Positions 26,026 through 35,043 are shown, numbered from the stretch's first letter. The stretch is DNA of 64,000 nucleotides from Paenibacillus sp. LHD-117 (GCF_030929555.1 NZ_JAVFVT010000002.1:62001-126000), one strand, 5' to 3'. Notes: generated by a model not told the origin, from the sequence alone. Numbers and translations are program-made.

Positions 26026-27222
26026 TTACGCAGTAATCTCCTCTCGAGCGTCACCGCTTCTATACAAGGAAAAGCATAACAATATCATGAATACGCACAA
26101 TATTGACATTACTACAAATGCGTATTTATAGCTATTCGTTATATCAACAATCCAGCCTGTTAAAGCAGGTCCTAACCCTGCAATCATATATCCTCCACAT
26201 TGCACCATAGAAGTCCAAGCCCCAGCGTCCTCTGCATTATTGGTGTAGTCTAAAGGCAGAAGCAATGCTAAGAAAAATAATGCGCCTGAACCCACACCAA
26301 GTAAGACTGCACTTGTCCAAGGAATGAACTCATACCTAACAAAACTTAGTAAAGTAAGACCGATTAGTGTAACAAACGATGAAGATAACATCCACACCAG
26401 ACGATTCGGAAATTTACTTACGAGTGCGGGTATTATAAATCCTGTTGCCGTTTGAACTAAAGAAAACAATGTAATAACCGTCCCAGCAGCTGTTAATGAA
26501 AGTTCATTCTTTTGTGAGACGGGGACTATCCATGCTGTTACTGAATAGTTTAAACTTCCTTGCAATCCAAAAAAGACCATGATGAGAATAGCGCGTTTAT
26601 TACGCCAAGGGAATTTTTTCTTATTTGATTGACCAGAAATATTAGCCCTTGCTTCCTTAGTTGCATATAACCAGATGAAAAGCGAAAGTAATGCTAGCAA
26701 TCCCCAGCCTGCTAAAGCAAACGTCCATTTGACATTAAAAATATGTTGTAATGGAACAGTGATTCCCGCGCCAAGTGATGCTCCCAGGCCAATACCAATT
26801 GAATAAACACCAATCATTAAAGCAACCTGTTGAGGAAAATACTTTTTAATAAATCCAGAAATAGAAGGACCTGCAACTGCTAAACCTACCCCAATAATTG
26901 CCGTGGAAGCTAACATTACCAAAGCATTGGAAGCGAAATACCGCAAACCAGTCGCAATAGCTATGAGAATTAAACAATAACTTACAGCTCGTTCGAAACC
27001 AATTCGTCTGCTTAATATCGGCGCCAGCGGAGCAAACAACCCCATGCAAATAACAGGTATTGCTGTTAGCAAACTTACCACCGTGCTATTAAGACTTAAT
27101 TTTGCCTGTATCGTTTCCAGAAGCGGAGCAATGGATGTAATAGCAGGTCTCATGTTCATGGAAACCAGCAGAATAGCTGCTACTGTTAGAATGGTTAAAC
27201 TTACCTTATTCATTTTGTTCAT
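26026..27222 (-). CDS. MFS transporter, CynX/NimT (YycB-like) family
   Basis: The 398-residue protein has twelve hydrophobic segments and the CynX-type opening (SMNMRPAITSIAPLLETIQ), plus the MFS loop between helices 2 and 3 (LAPILSRRIGFERA). Relatives move cyanate, 2-nitroimidazole or unknown small acids, usually outward. Its ATG lies 17 nt inside the end of the upstream GntR-type gene, so it is expressed with it. The gene is strongly AT-rich compared with the chromosome around it, as is its regulator, which suggests acquisition as a unit. Confidence 0.82.
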   Translation of the reverse strand: MNKMNKVSLTILTVAAILLVSMNMRPAITSIAPLLETIQAKLSLNSTVVSLLTAIPVICMGLFAPLAPILSRRIGFERAVSYCLILIAIATGLRYFASNALVMLASTAIIGVGLAVAGPSISGFIKKYFPQQVALMIGVYSIGIGLGASLGAGITVPLQHIFNVKWTFALAGWGLLALLSLFIWLYATKEARANISGQSNKKKFPWRNKRAILIMVFFGLQGSLNYSVTAWIVPVSQKNELSLTAAGTVITLFSLVQTATGFIIPALVSKFPNRLVWMLSSSFVTLIGLTLLSFVRYEFIPWTSAVLLGVGSGALFFLALLLPLDYTNNAEDAGAWTSMVQCGGYMIAGLGPALTGWIVDITNSYKYAFVVMSILCVFMILLCFSLYRSGDAREEITA

Positions 27223-27868
27223 TAGCTTCGATATTGGCTGCTACACATTCCAACGCATTTTTTTCATTCTGCTCGTATATGGATGTAAAAATCTGTTCAT
27301 GGATGGCAGTATTATCTTTATAATCAGGAACATTCAACAAAAACCGGTTCAAGTGGATGGAAAGAAGTTTGCTGAATTCCTGGTAAATTTGATACAAGGA
27401 TTCGTTATTTGCAGCTTTTGCAATCGCCGTATGGAATGCTATGTCCTCTTGAATGTATACGTAATAATTCCCATCAAGAAGGGCCGCATTTCGACGATCT
27501 AAAGTTTCCCTAAGCAAAATTAAATCATCCTCAGTTCTCCGCTTTACTGCTAGCTTTATTATGGCCTGTTCAAGAATAAGTCTTGTTTCAACGATATGCC
27601 CCCCATGTAGGATGAGGTTTTGTTTTTCCTCTGCTTCGTTATATATTACAAATGTTCCTTGACCGTGTTTGATTTCTAAGTACCCTGCGTGTATAAGAAT
27701 CTTGATAGCTTCGCGGATTGTAGAACGTCCTACTTCATATACCTTCATTAGGTCAAATTCTGAAGGTAGTTTGTAACCATAATTATAAATTTTGTCTACA
27801 ATTTTCTGTTTCAAATCAATTATTACTTTATCAGCTAGACGTTTTGGCTTTTTATGATCTTGCAGCAT
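27206..27868 (-). CDS. GntR family regulator, FadR subgroup
   Basis: This 220-residue regulator has an N-terminal winged helix (about 8-75: LPSEFDLMKVYEVGRSTIREAIKILIHAGYLEIKHGQGTF is the region, with core VGRSTIREA). Its C-terminal FCD ligand domain (about 90-215) carries the metal/ligand residues DIAFHTAIAKAANN and the His of HIVETR. The ATG has AAAAGGAG upstream. Two palindromes upstream (27899-27913 and 27928-27949) flank the AT-rich promoter segment and are probable autoregulatory operators. It controls the overlapping MFS gene by inference. The ligand is unknown. Confidence 0.87.
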   Translation of the reverse strand: MLQDHKKPKRLADKVIIDLKQKIVDKIYNYGYKLPSEFDLMKVYEVGRSTIREAIKILIHAGYLEIKHGQGTFVIYNEAEEKQNLILHGGHIVETRLILEQAIIKLAVKRRTEDDLILLRETLDRRNAALLDGNYYVYIQEDIAFHTAIAKAANNESLYQIYQEFSKLLSIHLNRFLLNVPDYKDNTAIHEQIFTSIYEQNEKNALECVAANIEANEQNE

Positions 27869-27898
27869 GGTAAGCTCCTTTTCAGATTAAATGTCGTC

Positions 27899-27913
27899 AG
27901 ACGTCAGACGTCT
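27899..27913. promoter_or_regulatory. Proximal palindromic operator of the GntR-type regulator
   Basis: AGACGTC-A-GACGTCT is a perfect 15-bp palindrome with a central base, 31 nt upstream of the regulator start. It shares its half-site with the second palindrome at 27928-27949. Confidence 0.6.
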
Positions 27914-27927
27914 TTAATAATAATATA

Positions 27928-27949
27928 AGACATCAGACGTCTGATGTCT
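27928..27949. promoter_or_regulatory. Distal 22-bp palindromic operator of the GntR-type regulator
   Basis: AGACATCAGAC and its exact complement form a 22-bp perfect palindrome. TATATTATTATT lies between it and the proximal palindrome on the minus strand, so a repressor bound at both sites would cover the -10 region. Confidence 0.65.
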
Positions 27950-28014
27950 ATAAGAATAGCCCAGTTGCCGAGCCATGACCAGCGAAGGGTTAGCCAAAAT
28001 TACAGAGGACGCGA

Positions 28015-28040
28015 AAAAGCAGCTTTATTAAGCTGCTTTT
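28015..28040. terminator. Intrinsic terminator downstream of rnz
   Basis: AAAAGCAGCTT (28015-28025) and AAGCTGCTTTT (28030-28040) form a perfect 11-bp stem with a TATT loop. On the minus strand it is followed by TTTTT and lies about 90 nt after the rnz stop. It could work in both directions. The segment 28041-28128 shows nothing else. Confidence 0.65.
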
Positions 28041-28128
28041 CGTGTGTTTGTATCTACCTCTATTTTTAGAAAATCGTAGCCAGCCATTCTCCCATCCGAT
28101 CTGAGAATATACGTTCGTTCCTGAACGC

Positions 28129-29094
28129 TTATTCCGCGCAGCTGCCTTCCGTCTCGCTGCCCTTCCGTTCGATCTCGAAACAACCCAAATCCAGCGCTGC
28201 CATGCTGTTCGGAAAGATCTCACGCGCCTCGAGCTCCAGCTTCGCAAGCTCCTCGTTGCCGTATCTCCCGCTAAAATGGGTCATGACGAGCTGCTTCGCG
28301 CCCGCATCACGCGCGGCTTCGGCCGCTTCGGTCGTCGTGCTATGCCCGAATTCATGAGCCTTCGCCTCGAGCCCCGCCGCGAACGTCGCTTCATGCACGA
28401 GCAAATCCGCGCCTCGAGCCAGCTCCCGGACGTTGTCGCAAGGACACGTATCGCCAAGCACGGTTACGATCCGCCCAGGTATGATGCCGTCGGTCACGGA
28501 GCTTGGCGAGACGACACGTCCGTCGGCTAACGTGACGGCTTCTCCTCGTTTAAGCTTTCCGTACAAAGGCCCGGCTTCGACGCCCAGCTCTCGCAGCTTG
28601 TCCGTCAGCAGACGGCCCGGCGCGTCTCTTTCCGTAATCCGGTAACCGAAACAAGGCACGCGGTGTACAAGCGGTTTCGCCTCGACCTTAAAGCAATCGT
28701 CCTTGAAGATCGGGTTGCCGTCCGTCTGCTCGTCCAGCTCGTGGATTTCGAGCTCGTAGTCGAGCGTTGTTCCCGTAAGGCCGAATACCGTCTCGATGTA
28801 ATGTTTGAGCCCGGACGGTCCATACATCTCCACCTTGCTGACGCCTCCGTCGAACGAGCGGGTGCTGAGCAATCCCGGAAGCCCGTACAGATGATCGCCA
28901 TGAAGATGCGTGATGAAAATTTTCTCGAGCTTGCTCAGCTTGAGAGGCAGCTTCATCAATTGATGCTGCGTCGCTTCGCCCGCGTCGAACAGCCACCAGG
29001 CGCAATGCGGTTCCGGGAGCTGCAGCGCCGCGCTCGTTACGTTCCGGTGTTTGTTTGGCCTGCCTGCCCCGGTTCCCATAAACCATAATTTCAT
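28129..29094 (-). CDS. rnz: Ribonuclease Z (tRNA 3'-processing endonuclease)
   Basis: RNase Z removes 3' trailers from tRNA precursors lacking an encoded CCA. The 321-residue protein begins MKLWFMGTGAGRPNKHRNVT, the family signature, and has the metal motif THLHGDHLYGLPG, the catalytic region GDTCPCDNVRELARGADLLVHEATF and the late THFSGRYG. The ATG at 29094 has GAGGGG upstream. The longer frame is discarded because family members start here. It is transcribed in the same direction as metH, with a hairpin between them. Confidence 0.93.
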   Translation of the reverse strand: MKLWFMGTGAGRPNKHRNVTSAALQLPEPHCAWWLFDAGEATQHQLMKLPLKLSKLEKIFITHLHGDHLYGLPGLLSTRSFDGGVSKVEMYGPSGLKHYIETVFGLTGTTLDYELEIHELDEQTDGNPIFKDDCFKVEAKPLVHRVPCFGYRITERDAPGRLLTDKLRELGVEAGPLYGKLKRGEAVTLADGRVVSPSSVTDGIIPGRIVTVLGDTCPCDNVRELARGADLLVHEATFAAGLEAKAHEFGHSTTTEAAEAARDAGAKQLVMTHFSGRYGNEELAKLELEAREIFPNSMAALDLGCFEIERKGSETEGSCAE

Positions 29095-29148
29095 AAGCAA
29101 TACCCCTCGCTGTTTACCGTGTCTCGATTTCACAATGGTGACAAAGGA

Positions 29149-29194
29149 GCCCTCCGCGCCCCGGGCATCATTCACCGGTTCGCGGAAGGCTCTC
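29149..29194 (-). terminator. Hairpin after metH
   Basis: On the minus strand GAGCCTTCCGCG and CGCGGAGGGCTC form a 12-position stem (one G-U pair) beginning 18 nt after the metH stop. It is followed only by CTTTGTC, so termination is probably partial. Confidence 0.5.
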
Positions 29195-29211
29195 GCTATC
29201 TTTCCATGAAA

Positions 29212-32200
29212 CTATACTTTCTCCACGTTAAAATATTGCGCTTCCGGATGCGCGAATACCATGGCTGAGACGGATGCTTCCGGCTCCATCATGAACCCTT
29301 CGGTCAGCTCAACGCCGATATCCTCCGGCTTCAGCAATTCGAACAACGGTCCTTGATCCTCGAGATTCGGGCACGCCGGATAACCGAACGACACGCGAAT
29401 TCCTTGGTAGCGGGCGCCGTGGCGCTGCTTCATCGTCATATCCGCCGGATCCGGATATCCGCAAATGTCGCGCATCATATGATGGACGCGCTCCGCCAAT
29501 CCTTCCGCCACTTCGAGGGCAACCGATTGAAGCGCGTGGGAGCGCAAATAGTCGCCGCTGTCCTTCCACTTGCCTGCAAGCTCGCGGATACCTTCGCCTG
29601 CCGTCACGACCAGGAACCCGACGTAATCCATCACGCCGCTGTCCGTCGATTTGAGGAAGTCGGCCAGGCAGAGGAAAGGCTCCACCTGCTGGCGCGGGAA
29701 CGTAAACCGTTTGATTTCCTTCGCGTGATCCGCGGGATCGTAAATAATGACGTCATTGCCGGAAGATTGCGCCGGGAAGAAACGGTACATCCCGTTCGCG
29801 CGCAAATACCCTTCCTTGCCGCCTTCGCGCATGATCTCGTCAACCGTCGCTTTGAGCTGAACGGCTTTATCGTTGCCTTCGGCAAGCAGCTTCTCCACGG
29901 TTCCCTTAAGTCCCAAATGGTGACCGAGCAGCATTTGCATGTTCACGTAAGGTACGATTTGCGGAATCGGAACGTCGCGAAGGACATGGCGATCCGTATC
30001 TGGCGGAGCGAACACCGGCGCATCCGGCGATATTTTGGACCGGACTGCGCGCGTCAACTGAGGCATCGGCTTTTCCGTTTCCTCGATGGCCGCTCCGGAA
30101 GCCTTGTACGCCGCGAGTTCTTCCTCGAGCCGCTTGCGATGCTCCGGATCCATCAGCTTGTTCGCGATATCGAGACCATCCATAGCGTCCTTGGCATAAA
30201 GCACAAGTCCGTCGTATTCGGGACCGATTCTCGTCTTGGTGAACTTCCGAGTCAGCGCCGCGCCTCCGACCAGAATCGGGGCGTCGATGCCGGCGTTGCG
30301 CATATCCTGTGCGGTAATGACCATTTGCTGCGCCGATTTGACGAGCAGGCCGGACAATCCGATCGCATCGACCTTTTCGTTGCGGTAAGCTTCGATGAGT
30401 TGCTCAGGCGGTACTTTTATGCCCAAGTTGATGATTTTGTATCCGTTGTTTGACAAAATGATTTCGACCAGGTTTTTGCCGATGTCATGGACATCGCCTT
30501 TTACCGTCGCGAGTATGATTTTTCCTTTGACGGAGCTTTCGTTCTTCTCCATAAATTGCTCCAAGTGCGTCACGGAAGCTTTCATGACCTCCGCGCTCTG
30601 CAGCACCTCGGCGACGATCAGCTCGTTGTTGTTGAACAAACGGCCTACTTCTTCCATGCCGCGCATGAGCGGTCCGTTAATGATGTCGAGTGGTGCGTAT
30701 TTCGCCAGCGCCTCGTCCAGATCCGGAATAAGCCCTTCTTTCGTGCCTTCCACGATATAAGAAGCAAGCCGCTCCTCCAGCGACAAAGTCGATATTTTTT
30801 CCTTTTTCTCGACCTTCTTATTGCGGAACGCCGCAACGAACGCCGCAAGCGTATCGTCGTTTGTCTGGTAGATCAGGTCCTCCGCTAGCTTGCGTTCCTC
30901 TTCCGGTATGGACGCGTAACGTTCCAGCTTCTCGGTGTTCACGATCGCGTAATCGAGCCCCGCCTTGGTCGCGTGGTAGAGGTAAACGGAGTTCAGCACC
31001 TCGCGGCCCGCATCCGGCAGACCGAACGAGATGTTGCTTAATCCGAGAATCGTCTTCGCCTTCGGATACTTCTCCTTGATCATCCGGATGCCTTCGAGCG
31101 TCTCTACGGCTGAACCGATATATTGCGGGTCGCCGGAGCCGATCGGGAACATGTTCGGGTCGAAAATAATATCTTCAGGCTTCACGCCGTATTTCTCCAC
31201 CAGCAGATTATAGGAGCGGTCCGCGACCTCCATCTTCGCTTCGCGGGACACGGCTTGCCCGCGCTCGTCGATGAGGATCATGACGACAGCCGCGCCGTAT
31301 CGGTGAATGAGCGGAACGATTTTCTCGAATTTCGACTCCCCGTCCTCGAGGTTGATGGAGTTGATGATCGCTTTGCCTTGCGAATATTTGAGCCCGAGCT
31401 CGATGATATGATCGTACGTCGAGTCCAGCATGAGCGGCGCTTTGATTTTCTTGACGACTTGAGGCAGGAACTGATGAACGGCATACTCCTCATCGATGTC
31501 GGTATCCTGCAGGTTGATGTCGATGACATGGGCGCCCCCCTTGACCTGGGCGCGGGCGATCTCGGACGCTTCATCGAACTTCTCTTCCTTAATGAGCCGC
31601 TTGAACTTGCGCGAGCCGGAAATGTTCGTTCGCTCGCCGATCATATAAGGGCGGTTGTCCGATTCGATGAAGACGGTATCGATGCCGGATACCGCATCCG
31701 GATGCGTTCCGTTCGCGGGACGAGGCGAGTAACCCGCCATCGTCTCGGCCAAAGCCCGAATATGAGCGGGCGTCGTGCCGCAGCAGCCGCCGGCGATGTT
31801 CAGCCAGCCCTGCTCGGCGAAAGCGGCCAACTTCTTCGCAAGCGACTCGGGCGATTCGTGGTAATGGCCGTTCTCGTCCGGCAATCCCGCGTTCGGATAA
31901 CAGCTGACCGCTGTATCCGCGATTTCGCTAAGCGTGCGGATATGGTCGCGCATGAATTCGGGGCCTGTCGCGCAGTTCAGTCCGATCGAGATCGGGTTCA
32001 AATGTTCGAGCGATATATAAAACGATTCGATGGTTTGACCCGCAAGCGTCGTTCCCATCGGCTCAATCGTGCCCGAAATCATAATCGGGAGCACGGTGCC
32101 TAACTTTTCGAACGCATTGCGCACGCCGATGCTGCCCGCCTTGACGTTGAGCGTGTCTTGCGACGTCTCAAGCAGAATGGCGTCAACTCCGCCTTCGATA

Positions 32201-32652
32201 AGCGCAAGCGTTTGTTCGTAGTAGCTCTCGACCAGCTCGTCAAAGGTAACGCCGCCCGTAACGGATAATGTTTTGGTCGTCGGACCGAGGGCTCCCGCCA
32301 CGTAACGCGGCTTGTCCGGCGTACTGTATTTATCCGCTGCGTCTCTTGCGAGCTTCGCCGCGGCTAAGTTAATTTCCCTAGCTTTCTCCGGGATGTCGTA
32401 ATCCTCAAGGACGACGCTCGTTGCTCCAAACGTATTCGTCTCTAGGATGTCCGCTCCGGCTTCCAGGTACTGCTCATGAATCAATTGGATAACGTCAGGA
32501 CGCGTTAGAACGAGCATTTCGTTGCAGCCGTCAAGCTCGGCGCCTCCGAAGTCGTCCTCCGTCAGATTGGCTTGCTGGATCATGGTGCCCATTGCGCCGT
32601 CCAAAATGAGAATCCGTTCCTGCAGCGCTTGTTGTAAGGTCTGTCTCGACAA
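29212..32652 (-). CDS. metH: Methionine synthase, cobalamin-dependent
   Basis: MetH transfers a methyl group from methyltetrahydrofolate to homocysteine through cobalamin. The 1146-residue protein has all modules: the homocysteine/zinc barrel (1 to about 320, with NIAGGCCGTTPAHI), the pterin-binding barrel (about 330-610, from IGERTNISGSRKFKRLI), the helical cap plus cobalamin domain with the His-on ligand motif DVHDIGKN (about 710) and the SGLLVKSAQQM loop, and the C-terminal SAM-dependent reactivation domain (MKQRHGARYQGIRVSFGYPACPN). It starts with TTG after GGAAGGGTG. No cobalamin or SAM riboswitch was recognised in the short upstream gap, which it shares with divergent mtnD. Confidence 0.96.
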   Translation of the reverse strand: MSRQTLQQALQERILILDGAMGTMIQQANLTEDDFGGAELDGCNEMLVLTRPDVIQLIHEQYLEAGADILETNTFGATSVVLEDYDIPEKAREINLAAAKLARDAADKYSTPDKPRYVAGALGPTTKTLSVTGGVTFDELVESYYEQTLALIEGGVDAILLETSQDTLNVKAGSIGVRNAFEKLGTVLPIMISGTIEPMGTTLAGQTIESFYISLEHLNPISIGLNCATGPEFMRDHIRTLSEIADTAVSCYPNAGLPDENGHYHESPESLAKKLAAFAEQGWLNIAGGCCGTTPAHIRALAETMAGYSPRPANGTHPDAVSGIDTVFIESDNRPYMIGERTNISGSRKFKRLIKEEKFDEASEIARAQVKGGAHVIDINLQDTDIDEEYAVHQFLPQVVKKIKAPLMLDSTYDHIIELGLKYSQGKAIINSINLEDGESKFEKIVPLIHRYGAAVVMILIDERGQAVSREAKMEVADRSYNLLVEKYGVKPEDIIFDPNMFPIGSGDPQYIGSAVETLEGIRMIKEKYPKAKTILGLSNISFGLPDAGREVLNSVYLYHATKAGLDYAIVNTEKLERYASIPEEERKLAEDLIYQTNDDTLAAFVAAFRNKKVEKKEKISTLSLEERLASYIVEGTKEGLIPDLDEALAKYAPLDIINGPLMRGMEEVGRLFNNNELIVAEVLQSAEVMKASVTHLEQFMEKNESSVKGKIILATVKGDVHDIGKNLVEIILSNNGYKIINLGIKVPPEQLIEAYRNEKVDAIGLSGLLVKSAQQMVITAQDMRNAGIDAPILVGGAALTRKFTKTRIGPEYDGLVLYAKDAMDGLDIANKLMDPEHRKRLEEELAAYKASGAAIEETEKPMPQLTRAVRSKISPDAPVFAPPDTDRHVLRDVPIPQIVPYVNMQMLLGHHLGLKGTVEKLLAEGNDKAVQLKATVDEIMREGGKEGYLRANGMYRFFPAQSSGNDVIIYDPADHAKEIKRFTFPRQQVEPFLCLADFLKSTDSGVMDYVGFLVVTAGEGIRELAGKWKDSGDYLRSHALQSVALEVAEGLAERVHHMMRDICGYPDPADMTMKQRHGARYQGIRVSFGYPACPNLEDQGPLFELLKPEDIGVELTEGFMMEPEASVSAMVFAHPEAQYFNVEKV

Positions 32653-32724
32653 ATTGCTACACCCTTCCCAAAATCGTTAACAAATAGTTTAACAGAATAC
32701 CCCTTGACTGAAAAGGATCCTCCA

Positions 32725-32753
32725 TCGACATTCGCCCGCATTTGTTTTATAAT
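32725..32753 (+). promoter_or_regulatory. Sigma-A promoter of mtnD
   Basis: TCGACA (32725-32730), a 17-nt spacer and TATAAT (32748-32753) precede mtnD by about 40 nt. Confidence 0.6.
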
Positions 32754-32794
32754 TATTATATCATTTAATTTCTATTGGAAAAGAGGGAATGCTC

Positions 32795-33337
32795 ATGGCT
32801 GAAATAAGAATACGCAACACGGAGCAACGCATTTCGGGAGAAGAGAACGTCCGCGCGTTCCTGGAAAGCCAGGAAGTCCTTTACGAGCATTGGAATGCCG
32901 GCAAGCTAGCCGCGGAATTGCAAAATAAATTCGTGTTGACCGATGAAGAGAAGGGCCAGATCCTCGCGACCTACGACGCAGAAATTCGCGATCTCGCGGA
33001 GCGCCGCGGATACCGGACTTGGGATATCGTCGCCCTTTCGGACGCGACTCCGAACCTCGACGAGCTGCTCAAAAAATTCGAGAACGTTCATACCCATACA
33101 GAGGACGAGGTTCGCGCCATTACGGCCGGACGCGGCATCTTCATTATTAAAGGCACGGACGATGTCGGTTACTTCGACGTTGAGCTCGAAGCAGGCGACG
33201 TCATCTCCGTTCCGGAACATAAACCGCACTTCTTCACACTGATGGAAAACCGCCAAATCGTCGCGGTTCGCCTGTTCATCGAGACGGAAGGCTGGATCGC
33301 CCACCCTTACGCGGATGCGCAGTTCCAATCCAAGTAA
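32795..33337 (+). CDS. mtnD: Acireductone dioxygenase (methionine salvage)
   Basis: This enzyme oxidises acireductone to the keto acid precursor of methionine. The 180-residue cupin has the complete metal motif HTHTEDEVR and the second-half His in PEHKPHFF, plus GRGIFIIKG. The ATG at 32795 (MAEIRIRN) is preferred to the one at 32789 because AGAGGGA is then at a normal distance. The other mtn genes are not in the window. It stands divergent from metH, so salvage and de novo methionine formation share one intergenic region. Confidence 0.93.
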   Translation: MAEIRIRNTEQRISGEENVRAFLESQEVLYEHWNAGKLAAELQNKFVLTDEEKGQILATYDAEIRDLAERRGYRTWDIVALSDATPNLDELLKKFENVHTHTEDEVRAITAGRGIFIIKGTDDVGYFDVELEAGDVISVPEHKPHFFTLMENRQIVAVRLFIETEGWIAHPYADAQFQSK

Positions 33338-33358
33338 TAAAGCCTATAAGCAGCATTC

Positions 33359-33400
33359 AAGCCCCTCCGGCGCTCCAAGAGCGACCAGAGAGGCTTTTTT
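33359..33400 (+). terminator. Intrinsic terminator of mtnD
   Basis: AAGCC (33359-33363) pairs with GGCTT (33392-33396), with inner pairs CTC/GAG and CGCTC/GAGCG, and six T follow to 33400. Confidence 0.7.
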
Positions 33401-33455
33401 CATTATCGCACATAAAGGTCCGATACGCTTATTCGGAACTGTAGATCCATCGGAT

Positions 33456-34247
33456 TTACTGCTCGAGCAGACGCAACAGATCTTCCAAATCGGCAATTTC
33501 GTGCGTCGGGACGATCTCGTCCGTGCGCTTGGCGCCATGGCGGTTGATCCATACCGAGGTCATGCCGATCGTGTTCGCGCCAAGGATATCCGTCGTCAGC
33601 TTGTCGCCGACCATGATGCCGTGCTCTGGTTCGATGCCAAGCTGCTCGAGCGCATGTTTGAAGATCGGCGCGGCGGGTTTGCCTTGTCCGAATTCGCCCG
33701 AAATAATGATATGATCGAAATAAGGGATCAGCTCCGGCACGCCGTCAAGCTTCTCCTTCTGCAGATCCGGCGACCCGTTCGTCAGCAGCAGCAGCTTATA
33801 CTTGCCCTTCAGCGCATCAAGCACGCGGAACGTCTCATCATAGACGATCGGGCGCGAGCGGCGCTCCGCCGGGAATTGTTCGGCCAGCTTGGCGCCCAGC
33901 TCCTCGTCGTCCACGCCCAACGATTTCAACCCTTGCGTCCAGGCCGCTTTCCGATAACCGGGGGCCAGCTTCTGAAGCTTGCGGAACTCCTCCTGCTCTC
34001 CGGCCGCGAAGTTCGCCCACAACCCTTCGAACGGGTTAATGCCGATCATTTTCGTGAACGGGAACGTTTCGTACGATTCATACAACGCCCTCGCTTCCTT
34101 GCGCACCGCTTCCTCCAGTTCGGCCGGATCCACGCCCGCCGCCTTCGAACCCGCTTCGCAGGTTGCTTGGAACGCTTCCTTCACGCTTCGGTCATCCCAT
34201 AATAACGTATCATCCAAATCAAACAATACCGCTTGTTTCGCCACCAT
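33456..34247 (-). CDS. HAD family hydrolase (YjjG/YfnB-like)
   Basis: The 263-residue HAD phosphatase shows motif I LFDLDDTLLWDDRS (two Asp), motif II LLLTNGSPD, motif III Lys in FGQGKPAAP and motif IV GDKLTTDILGA. The helical cap between motifs I and II is type I. YjjG-like enzymes dephosphorylate (d)NMPs; whether this one does is not shown. It lies 20 nt downstream of a small membrane protein gene and is likely co-transcribed with it. Confidence 0.85.
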   Translation of the reverse strand: MVAKQAVLFDLDDTLLWDDRSVKEAFQATCEAGSKAAGVDPAELEEAVRKEARALYESYETFPFTKMIGINPFEGLWANFAAGEQEEFRKLQKLAPGYRKAAWTQGLKSLGVDDEELGAKLAEQFPAERRSRPIVYDETFRVLDALKGKYKLLLLTNGSPDLQKEKLDGVPELIPYFDHIIISGEFGQGKPAAPIFKHALEQLGIEPEHGIMVGDKLTTDILGANTIGMTSVWINRHGAKRTDEIVPTHEIADLEDLLRLLEQ

Positions 34248-34267
34248 GCTCCCAATCTCTCCCTATT

Positions 34268-34774
34268 CTATTTTTCTTCGAATTGAATGCCGTGAATCTG
34301 CGCGAACGATTTCATCTTGTCGGTCATGTCAGCGGTGTTGAACCGGTTCAGCAGCCTTGAAAAGGTCCAGCCGGCACCCTTCTTCGGCAAAATCGTCACA
34401 TAACCGTTCTGTACGCGAATGCCTTGGATATCCGCCGCGTTCAATCTTTTGTCCCCCGTTAACCTGCGGGACTGAACGTAATCCTTGCCGATCTTCAAAT
34501 ACGGTCTTCGGAAGAAAAACAAGGCGGCCAACAAGACATAAGCCCCGATCGTCACCCAATTAATCGTATCGAGCTTAAATTTCGGATCAGCTGACATGAC
34601 AAACAAATACATAATGACGAACAAAATCAGAAGAACGGGCAACACGAAGTTCCGCCCGGTAAACCGATCCGCCTTCTCCGCGTTCATCACCAATTGACCG
34701 GAACCTTGTTTTTTTCGTTGTTTGTTTATCGTTGTCATGTTTTTGCGTACTTTGCGTTCCCAAGATCGTGACAA
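34268..34774 (-). CDS. Hypothetical membrane protein with two transmembrane helices
   Basis: I do not recognise a named family. The 168-residue protein has a basic N-terminus, then two adjacent hydrophobic helices (LPVLLILFVIMYLFVM and VTIGAYVLLAALFFF), followed by a cytoplasmic beta-rich C-terminal part of about 75 residues (YLKIGKDYVQSRRLTG ... GIRVQNGYVTILPK). That part resembles the PH-like domains of small Bacillus membrane proteins. It starts with TTG after a very good AAGGAGG. It precedes the HAD gene by 20 nt. Confidence 0.75.
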   Translation of the reverse strand: MSRSWERKVRKNMTTINKQRKKQGSGQLVMNAEKADRFTGRNFVLPVLLILFVIMYLFVMSADPKFKLDTINWVTIGAYVLLAALFFFRRPYLKIGKDYVQSRRLTGDKRLNAADIQGIRVQNGYVTILPKKGAGWTFSRLLNRFNTADMTDKMKSFAQIHGIQFEEK

Positions 34775-34797
34775 GGTTATTCCTCCTTATGTAATCG

Positions 34798-34826
34798 TTA
34801 GGCTGCAGCTCAACAAAATGCAGCCT
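34798..34826 (-). terminator. Hairpin after ynzC
   Basis: TAGGCTGCA and TGCAGCCTA form a 9-bp stem around an 11-nt loop downstream of ynzC. There is no T-run of note, so it is a weak terminator candidate. Confidence 0.4.
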
Positions 34827-34836
34827 AATTCATTCA

Positions 34837-35043
34837 TTAATGTTTGATTCCGCCGTTGCCGCCGTTCTCTTCGTCCTCCACGTACTTGATCGAGTCAAGC
34901 TGCTGCTTGAAGTTGGCTTTGAAATTGTTCAAATATTGTTGTCTGAGCCCATCCCGTTCCTTTGTTTCTTCGTCGGTTAACCCGACGGTTTTGTTTTTGC
35001 GGGACAGCTCGTTGATCCGCGCGATAAGCTTGTCGATATCCAT
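34837..35043 (-). CDS. ynzC: DUF896 family small protein, YnzC-like
   Basis: This 68-residue helical protein has the DUF896 pattern: DKLIARINELSRKNKTVGLT, then EETKERDGLRQQYLNNFKANF and KQQLDSIKYV. In B. subtilis ynzC belongs to the SOS-induced yneA-yneB-ynzC operon next to lexA, and the same neighbourhood is seen here without yneB. The function is unknown. A terminator separates it from the yneA-like gene, so co-regulation is not certain. Confidence 0.85.
   Translation of the reverse strand: MDIDKLIARINELSRKNKTVGLTDEETKERDGLRQQYLNNFKANFKQQLDSIKYVEDEENGGNGGIKH

Noticed and set aside
32653-32794. SAM or cobalamin riboswitch for metH
   Set aside because: The gap is too short and none of the conserved boxes of these riboswitches was seen.
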